From contig BAAHQB010000007.1 of the NCBI GenBank assembly GCA_054601695.1, positions 620,001 to 684,000 on the forward strand: a DNA stretch of 64,000 bases, given 5' to 3'. How positions within the stretch are numbered: position 1 is the first letter of the stretch; the number at the start of each line of letters is the position of its first letter. The position numbers were made by a program, and so were the translations under genes. The notes beneath the pieces were generated by a model. The model saw only the letters and a program-made list of their open reading frames with translations, was not told the origin of the DNA and did no database searches. This document shows, piece by piece, positions 1-64,000 of the stretch. The stretch is from Amorphochlora amoebiformis. Lineage: Eukaryota; Cercozoa; Chlorarachniophyceae.

Positions 1-109
1 CTAAGCGAAGGCTTTTCACGTACTTCTTGGTCCTCCCTTCTCTCCATTACTTTGCGTATACACATATAAATTATATATACGCATACATAAATATATATAT
101 ATATATATA

Positions 110-157
<48 letters not shown>

Positions 158-385
158 ATTTTTATTCTTTCTTTGAAATATATGTATATGCATTCATTCC
201 TTGAAAATTGAATCCTTACTATTTGTCAAAACTACAAATTATTTCAAAAAAAATGAAAGAAAAAGGAAATTTGGTGTAAGATATAGCCGTATCAAAATTG
301 GTCCAAAGGTAAGCCGGACTTAGATCCGGAGCTCAGGTCGTCTGGCTTCCGAATTTCGTGTCTCCAGGGTTCCGCGATGAGCTAG
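1..385 (+). CDS. 3' end of an unrecognised plus-strand gene (tentative)
   Basis: Three islands join in phase: 3-55 (runs off the left edge; donor GTATAC at 56), 281-308 (acceptor AG at 279-280, donor GTAAGC at 309) and 368-385 (acceptor after a CT-rich stretch, ending in TAG at 383-385). The joined tail begins KRRLFTYFLVLPSLHYF and ends in KIGPKGSAMS, a hydrophobic then basic C-terminus that I cannot assign to a family. A plus-strand gene ending here fits the strict strand alternation across the window, with the next gene converging on it. The evidence is only splice borders and phase, so the model may be wrong. The minus strand of 1-50 is also open and is the main alternative. Confidence 0.35.
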
Positions 386-441
386 CTAAGAGTCTTTATG
401 ACTAGTCGTTCGCGTGTGCGTAGAATGGTCTTTTTTTTATG

Positions 442-477
<36 letters not shown>

Positions 478-506
478 TGTCCATATGTGTATGTATATTA
501 AAGGCT

Positions 507-548
<42 letters not shown>

Positions 549-1969
549 CATACATACATATAAATCCACGGAGGAAGATTTCATATGATTTCCCCTACAT
601 CATAGGTTAGATTTATATTAGGATTTACTAGACTTATTGACATGTGTCAACTAACGAGTAATCGTGTTTATGTGCCAATAGAGCACACGGAGTGAGAGCC
701 AATACTATATACGCACCATAGTAATATAAGAGGCTGTGTATGCTGTCAATGACTAATGATATTGGGTGCAGACTACGGTTCTATGAAAGGCATTTTTGGG
801 TTGTTATTGTGCTTGTCTAGAACGTCATGCCAGTCAAACTTGACTTTTATCATGAAATAAAATTGCGACATTGTACCTACAGCTACTAGAGCTAGTATAT
901 CTAGTATATGTACTACTCACTATAGTATAATAGTGATGTATCCGATCTAGATCATAGGCTTTTAGATCATAGATAATATAAGACGAACAGTCTAGCTTTA
1001 GTCTAGCTAGTCTGGTCTAGCGCCAATCACTGAGTATTTAAAGACATGACTAATACTACATGTATCCGATCTACTAGACTAGTAGTAGATCTAGATCATA
1101 GGCTTTTAGATCATATAAGTCTAGCTAGTCTGGTCTTATGCCAATCACTGAGTATTTAAAGACATGACTAATACTACGTGTATCCGATCTACTAAACGAC
1201 TAGTAAATCTAGATCATAGGCTTTTAGATCATAGGTAACATAAGACGAACATACGATATAGTTATGGATCTGCGTCTGTATACGCATGGGCATTCACGCG
1301 TACATATACGTACGTACATGTACCAGATTGTGACATACGTACGTACGTACATATTTGTGGTACTAGTATGAGTCTGTACGCATGCGCATCCACGCGCATA
1401 CGTACGCATGTACTTGATGTACGTTATATAAAAGTATCAGTACATACGTACGTACATGCTTACGGTACTAGACTACTAGTATGAAATTACTTGGCATCAT
1501 AGGCTAAACATACATATACGTATACTCTACTAGCTGTGGACGTTAGATACTAGACTGCGCATAAATAGTGTTACGTGTATTATAGGTAGTTAGCCGTATG
1601 ATTCGGAGCGTGATTAACATTTAAAAATTTTATGTACTATGTACTACATCTACTAGTCTAGACCGTCTTAGTAATACGGTACGGTACGTATTATGTTAGT
1701 TACTTATACCCATGTACTACAGCGAGTGTTACTAATGTTATAAGGCCTAGTACACAAACAATACATCTACATGATGAGCGCAAGTCTTTATGGATGACAA
1801 TAAATAATGTTGCATGTGTGCATGCGTATCTAGATATGCTGTTTAACGCCGTATGACTATCTAAGGTAATCGGGTATCCAGACGGAGCGACACCCAAGAA
1901 GCCTTCGTGCACAACCAATCAGTTAATTGGATCGAAAGCTCTTAGGGGTCGAATAGGATTTCTAGATGG
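386..1969. other. CTAG-rich convergent intergenic spacer
   Basis: No exon was recognised. From about 430 to 560 it is (TA)n; from about 600 on it is dense in CTAG, TCTAGA, GATCTAG and, at 1260-1460, runs of the form CGTACGTACGT. It contains a tandem repeat listed separately. It lies between two genes that point at each other, like the CTAG-rich spacers near 33000 and 59400. The open frames in it have no coding character. Confidence 0.6.
937..1260. repeat. Tandem repeat, about 120-bp unit, about 2.5 copies
   Basis: Units start near 939, 1064 and 1182 at TCCGATCTA. Each carries GATCATAGGCTTTTAGATCAT followed by CCAATCACTGAGTATTTAA and GACATGACTAATACTAC; the third copy breaks off after the first block. 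The units differ by small indels in their CTAG-rich part. Confidence 0.85.
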
Positions 1970-23245
<21,276 letters not shown>

Positions 23246-23709
23246 AGATTTGACTTATGGGGCTAAGGAAGAGGCGACGACGTTGGCGTTCGAAGGGGTC
23301 CCGCAAGGATCTTGGGATATTGGTTATTACATATATGATATATCATTCCTTAATATGTGGTGTCTGCATTTCCGTTGGGGGGTATACCGGGTATTGACTA
23401 AAAGTCTACAATCACCTAAATTTGGACATCATAATTTATTTAGATAATTCCACCATAATACATCCTCATTATTCCCGCGTCCAACACACGATCCGAGTTC
23501 GAACCCTTTTACCCCTCCCCCCCTCTTTTTCCTTCCTCTATCCCTCCTTTAAGGATTCTGAACCGATGTATAAGACCAATTGTCCCAGCCATGTACAATT
23601 TTTAGGAAAATTACGGCAAAATGGGGTTCTGTATGAGCTGCGCGCGCACGCCGAGCCGTATGGAGCAAACAGTGGAGCTGAGATCTGGTGAAGAAAAAGA
23701 AATGGAAAG
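23246..23709. promoter_or_regulatory. Divergent spacer of mannitol dehydrogenase and aldo-keto reductase
   Basis: 464 bp lie between the two proposed start codons, which face away from each other. It is free of long microsatellite, unlike the surrounding introns, and has a CT-rich tract at about 23513-23550. No TATA box or other motif can be assigned with confidence. If either gene has an upstream non-coding exon the true promoter is smaller. A bidirectional promoter is inferred from layout only. Confidence 0.6.
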
Positions 23710-32737
<9,028 letters not shown>

Positions 32738-33447
32738 GAAACGAACCTTGGATGTAATCTTCGTTTTCCAGGATAAGGTCTAGACAGTATGAAAACTCGA
32801 TTATTAACTCAAGTGAGCACGGACTTCTATCGTAGCCGCTGGGCTGGCGAATCACACAACTTAAACTTTATTGTGTAATGCATTGAAGCTATTGGAGTGA
32901 CGGCCGCATGCGCAGTCTAGGCAGTCTAGAGTGTGGTCATCTCCTAGATCTCTAGAGTGACATTTAGATCTCTAGCTAGCTACTAACCCTAAAAGACTAG
33001 AAAGAGCTAGTCAGGCTAATAGCCCACTATATTCTAATTTCTAGATATTCTAGATATTATATATTCTCTAGATTCTAGATCTAGTAGATATTTCTACGGT
33101 GATACCTAGGATATATATATATACCGTAAATACCACGGGTAGATGACTAGGATGACTCACTCCCGGCAGTGTGTCGGTTCGCTAGGTTCGAGGCATCTAG
33201 GGCATTGACTGGATTGACTGGATTTAACTTAATGTTTCAGACTAGATAGTCAGATAGTCTAGATAGTCTAAGATAGAGTTTAACCAGTCTATCTCATATT
33301 GTCTACTTGATCTAGTTTATGTCATGGATTGAGTCGATATCGATCTAGATCGATATCCGGACGATTGCAATTGAATGAACGTTTATTACGCACTCATGCA
33401 GCCGCTATGGGCCAGCCAGCATCCGAAGAATTGTAGGACTAGTAGGA
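32738..33447. other. CTAG-rich convergent intergenic spacer
   Basis: Lies between the stop codons of the aldo-keto reductase (plus) and the alpha-galactosidase (minus). From about 32920 it is dense in CTAG and TCTAGA, with clusters such as GATCTAGATCGATAT near 33340. It has little (TA)n. No exon or polyadenylation signal can be assigned with confidence. Confidence 0.75.
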
Positions 33448-46309
<12,862 letters not shown>

Positions 46310-46581
46310 CCCCTTTAAAGCCTTTTGGCCCATCTCGACTGGTCTTGCAGCTGTCTCCCCCAATCCCCACCCCATCCACACAATGTTGAGCCCCATTCAA
46401 CCCCCCCCCCACCACCATAGTAGGAAAAAAAGTCAGAAATGTCAAAAACTCGCAATTCTCCACCCTCCCTCACCAAAAAAAAAGAAGGAAGGCGTTTTCT
46501 TCGTTCCGATGGGAGGAAGGGAGAGACATGATAGGAAGAATGGCGCACCTAGATAGCCCGTGATATGCTGGCAAACGAGAT
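46310..46581. promoter_or_regulatory. Divergent spacer of alpha-galactosidase and YEATS-amidoligase
   Basis: 272 bp between two outward-facing start codons. It has no microsatellite but carries homopolymer-like tracts: a C run near 46401 and an A run near 46477. No recognised promoter element. A shared promoter is inferred from layout. Confidence 0.5.
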
Positions 46582-59097
<12,516 letters not shown>

Positions 59098-59673
59098 CTT
59101 GACCATAAAAACAATATAACACGTAAGTCTCCGATAGTCTCCGATAGTCTCCGATTATCCCGATGTACCAGACTTGTGACAAATTAGATGTCTAGGATGT
59201 ACTGATGTTTCCATATTCTCTAGATTGTAGATATTGCTCACCGCAAACACTCAATTGAATTCCAGACATCTAGGACATATGTATCTCTCTGAGATCCATA
59301 GGCTGAGGAGAATATCACTAGATCATGCAATCTAGGCAATTTTGAAGTTCCAGATTTTTTTCTAGTTTTTGGGCCGCGCGCCACTGAAAAATTATAACTG
59401 TACGAAAAGTAATACCCCATCCAGTCGATCAGCCGGCCGTACCGGCACTAAGATAGTCTAGTGTAGCTACTAGTAGTACTAGTAGTACTCTGATATTACT
59501 AGATTACTAGGATTAGACTAGTTAGATATCATCTACAGAGAGTAACAAGAAGCTGTAGATAAGACCTAGTAGACAATGATATAATATCACGTAATTAGGC
59601 CAGTAAGTACACTCCATGATAATTATAACTTATTACTACTATAAACACGCATCCGATGAGGCTTAAGCTTCTT
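59098..59673. other. CTAG-rich convergent intergenic spacer
   Basis: Lies between the stop codons of the YEATS-amidoligase and GTPase genes. It starts with an 11-bp tandem GTCTCCGATA (59126-59155), then becomes CTAG-rich from about 59190, with CTAGTAGTACTAGTAGTACT near 59468. No gene was seen. Confidence 0.7.
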
Positions 59674-59954
59674 CTACACAAATGACCTGATTTCTTGCAT
59701 CAAGTCACGAATCCCTGCCCCTGTCCGCGCGCTTACCATATGGATAGTGTCTACGCCACCTTTAAGACAGATGAGTTTGTGACATATATATATATGTATA
59801 TTATCCAGATTATATATATAAATACACACACACACATATAAATATAGATATATACATGTATGTATATGAATATATATATATATATATATGTATACATACA
59901 TAAATATATTGTATATATTATATATTATATATATACATATATACATATAATATA

Positions 59955-60015
<61 letters not shown>

Positions 60016-60361
60016 GTATATATATACATATATACGTATAACATGTACTTATGTGCGTTCATAATTTTAAGCATCTACTCATCAATATAGAGAGGGAGAG
60101 AGAGGGGAAGAGAGAGAGAGAAAGAGAGAGGGGAGAGAGAGATAGACGGAGAGAGATAGATGGAGAGAGAGAGAGAGAGAGGGATACTGAGTGGTGGAGA
60201 GAGAGAAAGCGGAGAGGAAGACGAAATGGATCAATACATACATATATGTGAATATGTATACATATTTATATATACACACGTATATATATATATATATATA
60301 TATAAAGTATATATACATCTACTACTATGATATATCTACGTATATATGCATACACAGACAC

Positions 60362-60419
<58 letters not shown>

Positions 60420-60593
60420 GACCAGGAAGGGTTGATACAAGTTCCCTGACCCTTTCGTATTGTCTTGCTAAATCCTCTGGCTGTAATATACATTAATTAC
60501 ATATATGCATATATGTATATATATATATGTATATATATAAATCTAATATATATATATATATATACCTATATATATATATATGTGTGTATATAT

Positions 60594-60658
<65 letters not shown>

Positions 60659-60784
60659 GGTATATTATATATATTGAATGTACATAAGATGTATATATGT
60701 GTGTATAGGTAGCGTTGTATGTATATAAATATATTATATTATATATGAATATTTGAACGTATATACACATATAAGTTTACATAT

Positions 60785-60824
<40 letters not shown>

Positions 60825-61039
60825 CTTAGAGATATATATTTCATACACATAATATATATATATATATGTATATATATATATTTATATAATATATATATGT
60901 GCGCGTGTATGTTTATATACTGTACAAGTCCTCTAGCTCTCTTTTTATGTATACATATATATTACATATATATATATATAATATATTATATATATATATT
61001 ACATATATATATAGTATATAATATATATACACATATATA

Positions 61040-61074
<35 letters not shown>

Positions 61075-61443
61075 TGTACATATATTACATCTATATTACA
61101 TATATATATATATATATATGTATATGTATATAATGTTTCATATATCTGTAAATGTATGTATATAATACATTACATATATATATATATATATATATATAAG
61201 ACATATGTATGTATATATATATATTTATATATATGTCTATATATATGTGTGTATACATATATAAATATATATGTATGTATGTGTATTTATATATGTGTGT
61301 ATGTAAAAATATATAAATGTATATATATATATAAATATATATATATATATGTATATGTGTATATGTGTATACACATACATACATAAAAACTATATACACA
61401 TTAATCTATGTATGTATAAATGTATGTATGAATGCATATATAT

Positions 61444-61532
<89 letters not shown>

Positions 61533-61656
61533 TGCGTATAACGCGACCTTGACGACGAGATCAGCTTTATTAAGGATCACCTAATAAACACATATATTAT
61601 ATAATATAAATAAACATATGTTATATTTATATATATATATATAGTATACATATACG

Positions 61657-61687
<31 letters not shown>

Positions 61688-62339
61688 CGTTACACACACA
61701 CACATAAACACACCTCCACACACACACTTCCCACTTTCCTAAGAACCAAACCAAGCCAAGCCAAAGAAAACACCTGAAACTCAGCATTCCTATATGTCGA
61801 TAGCTTCCGCAGAAACTCCTCGTCGCGATCCAGACTCCCTGAATGAGAAACAGGCAGTTTTAAGAAAAACGGACATTGTTCCAAAAAAACGGACAGTGTT
61901 CAGAAAAACGGACAGTTTTAAGGAAAAAAAAAACGGACAATTTTAAGAAAAGCGGACACATTTAAGAAAAAACGGCCGTTTTAAGAGAGAGTTAGAGAGA
62001 GAGCGACAGCTAGCAAAGACAAAAATTGCAAGAGAGACGAAATAATTGAAGAAAAAGAGAGAATATTTCCAAGCAAAAAGAGGCCAAGAGAGAGAGAGAG
62101 AGGAAGGGAGAGTCTCCAAGTTGGAAGTCGAGAGGGGTCGAAAGAGAGGGTTTGAAAGAGAGAAGTCTCGAGATATCGAGAGATTTCTAGAGATTTCGAG
62201 AACGATCGAGAGAGATCGAGAAGAGCTTTGGTGCAAAACCATGGCGAGCGTCTAGAACCACGAAGATGCGGCGAAGGTTTGGCCTCTATGTATACGTATA
62301 TACATATATACATGTATATATATATATACATATATACTA

Positions 62340-62392
<53 letters not shown>

Positions 62393-62950
62393 ATAAACTG
62401 ACTCTAATCCTAACCCTAGCTCTTAGCTGTAGCTAACCTTAGACATTACGTTAGAGGTAGGCTTAGAGGATAACATTAGGGTTCGGGTTAGGGTTAGGGT
62501 TAGGGTTAGGTTCGGGTTAGGGTTAGGCTATTTTAGGCTTAGGGTTAGGCTATTTTAGGCTTAGGGTTAAGTAAAGGCTACGTTTGTGACATACATGAAA
62601 ACAGATGTAGCATATCCATGGTTTTTGCTTTATGTGATGCAATATGCATGTGTGTGGGTATTTAGGGTTAAGGTATGCATATATGTTGGTATTTAGGGTT
62701 AGAATATGCATATATGTAGGTAATGAGGGTTGAGATATGCATATGTGTAGGCAATTAGGGTTAAAATGTGCATATGTGTAGGTATTAGGGCTAGGGTAGG
62801 TTGCACATACGGTTTGGAAGTAATGTTGGGAGAGGTTAGCCCAGGACTCAATTTTGGAGTCTTTGGCGTATGCAAAACCATATCTGGAATTTCAATTTTG
62901 TGTTCCATGTATATATATATATATATATATTTATATAGTATGTATTTATC

Positions 62951-62987
<37 letters not shown>

Positions 62988-63047
62988 GCATATATGAATG
63001 TAGATAGACATTTGTACAATTTTTTACACATACACACACAGATATAT

Positions 63048-63103
<56 letters not shown>

Positions 63104-63211
63104 GCTCATATGTATATATATATATATATATTTACACACATCCGTACATATATATATATATATATATATATTTACATACATGCATGCAAATATATCTACA
63201 TATATATATAG

Positions 63212-63243
<32 letters not shown>

Positions 63244-63433
63244 TATATAATATTATATACAAATACATACATCTAACATATATATATATATATACATATA
63301 TACATATATATACATATATACATATATAATGTATATACATATACATACATACATACATATAAACATTCTTATACATAAATATATATACCCCGGCAAATCG
63401 ACAAGTGACAAGTCTTCCCTTGTGGATAAAGGT

Positions 63434-63466
<33 letters not shown>

Positions 63467-63470
63467 ACAT

Positions 63471-63506
<36 letters not shown>

Positions 63507-63532
63507 TGTATGTATATGTATATGTATGTATG

Positions 63533-63573
<41 letters not shown>

Positions 63574-63612
63574 ACATTCCTATACTCACACCACATATAT
63601 ATATATATATAC

Positions 63613-63671
<59 letters not shown>

Positions 63672-63688
63672 CATATATAAGCATATAT

Positions 63689-63743
<55 letters not shown>

Positions 63744-64000
63744 CCCCGGCAAATCAACAAGTGACATTTCTTCCCTCAGTCGATAAAAGTTGAGACTTTG
63801 AGTTAATCCCGGCCTAACCAGATTAGCTTACGGTTACCATTACCGTTGGGATTAGGGCTAGGGTTAGGGTCAATGTTAGCATTAGGCTCAGGATCAGGGT
63901 TAGGGCTAGGGTTAGAGTAAGGTTAGCTTAGGTTCAGAAGGTCTTAAGGATACTATGGTTAGGGTTAGGATTTGATTAGGGTTTGGGCATGGAGTGATTA
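59674..64000 (-). CDS. EngB/YsxC-type GTP-binding protein, 5' end outside window
   Basis: Exons, 5' to 3': one of two alternatives (63774-63745 or 63418-63389), 62883-62811, 62285-62240, 61838-61774, 61580-61548, 60480-60423, 59759-59674. Phases agree. The visible part covers the C-terminal two thirds of an EngB-family GTPase, whose bacterial and organellar members act in assembly of the large ribosomal subunit: G3 [16 protein letters not shown], then [19 protein letters not shown]4 VILNKADLV, a helix with [12 protein letters not shown], and G5 [10 protein letters not shown]. It ends in EIRSFV and TAG at 59674. The P-loop, switch I and any targeting peptide must lie beyond 64000, so the compartment (plastid, mitochondrion or other) is unknown. 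The family is well supported by the order of motifs. The GTPase core is about the expected spacing with no insertions. Confidence 0.9.
60088..60215. repeat. (GA)n tract in GTPase intron
   Basis: Irregular GAGAGA/GAGAGGG run with interruptions, in the intron between exons 60480-60423 and 59759-59674. Confidence 0.9.
61858..61985. repeat. About 22-bp tandem repeat AAGAAAAACGGACAGTTTT
   Basis: Five to six units with variable A runs directly upstream (gene sense) of GTPase exon 61838-61774; a GA-rich stretch follows to about 62200. Confidence 0.9.
62400..62800. repeat. TTAGGG array and a 40-bp ATGCATATGTGTAGGTA repeat
   Basis: TTAGGG units (62470-62580) are followed by four units of about 40 bp with AATATGCATATATGTAGGTA and an AGGGTT core (62655-62800), in the GTPase intron between exons 62883-62811 and 62285-62240. 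Confidence 0.85.
63389..63418 (-). other. Duplicate GTPase exon, downstream copy
   Basis: 30 nt with AG acceptor and GTATAT donor, in phase with both neighbours. Reads [10 protein letters not shown]. See the partner at 63745-63774. Either copy gives an open G3 motif. Confidence 0.7.
63745..63774 (-). other. Duplicate GTPase exon, upstream copy
   Basis: 30 nt with AG acceptor and GTATAA donor, same phase as 63389-63418. Reads [10 protein letters not shown]. Using both exons together would repeat the G3 motif, so they are probably mutually exclusive or one is unused. Confidence 0.7.
63835..63990. repeat. Degenerate TTAGGG array at the right edge
   Basis: TTAGGGCTAGGGTTAGGG-type units within the GTPase gene, running to the window end. 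No exon was seen between 63775 and 64000. Confidence 0.85.

Noticed and set aside
937-1260. CRISPR-like array
   Set aside because: Units are adjacent with no unique spacers and the genome is eukaryotic.
23480-23515. GAGTTCGAACCC resembling a tRNA T-loop
   Set aside because: Flanks do not form the T-stem, acceptor stem or anticodon arm.
23422-23691. Plus-strand frame in the divergent spacer
   Set aside because: No family match, and no splice border joins it in phase to the aldo-keto reductase, whose own start lies downstream.
60925-60945. Possible degenerate copy of GTPase exon 60423-60480 (CTAGAGGACTTGTACAG)
   Set aside because: Only about 20 bp of weak similarity; too short to separate from chance.

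Overview
The window is eukaryotic nuclear DNA, probably from an alga or other protist. Long runs of (TA)n and of degenerate telomere-like repeat (CCCTAA/TTAGGG and a CCTAAG variant) fill most of it, and nearly all long open frames are translations of those repeats. The genes are broken into exons of about 13-160 nt that stand out as non-repetitive islands. I built gene models by chaining islands whose GT-AG borders and codon phase agree and whose joined product matches a known family. The lineage cannot be fixed from sequence alone. The hexamer TTAGGG, long repeat-filled introns and a mannitol 2-dehydrogenase would fit an alga such as a stramenopile, but that is inference.

Layout, left to right: (1) the 3' end of an unrecognised plus-strand gene, 1-385; (2) a CTAG-rich spacer; (3) a minus-strand gene of 29 exons, 23245 down to 1970, for a mannitol 2-dehydrogenase with two C-terminal EF-hands; (4) a 464-bp divergent spacer; (5) a plus-strand gene of 15 exons, 23710-32737, for an aldo-keto reductase; (6) a CTAG-rich convergent spacer; (7) a minus-strand gene of about 21 exons, 46309 down to 33448, for a secreted family GH27 alpha-galactosidase; (8) a 272-bp divergent spacer; (9) a plus-strand gene of 23 exons, 46582-59097, for a YEATS domain joined to an amidoligase domain; (10) a CTAG-rich convergent spacer; (11) the 3' part of a minus-strand gene, from beyond 64000 down to 59674, for an EngB/YsxC-type GTPase.

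Strands alternate strictly (+ - + - + -). Divergent spacers are short and mostly free of microsatellite; convergent spacers are rich in CTAG. Mannitol 2-dehydrogenase, aldo-keto reductase and alpha-galactosidase all act on sugars or polyols, and the first two share one divergent spacer, which suggests linked carbon-storage or osmolyte metabolism. The two fusions, mannitol dehydrogenase with EF-hands and YEATS with amidoligase, are the most notable biology.

A second theme is exon debris: at least ten degenerate copies of neighbouring exons lie inside the repeat-filled introns, some with their flanking intron and some inverted, next to the intact exon. Telomere-like arrays in introns also carry a dispersed 44-bp element and often abut or form the splice sites.
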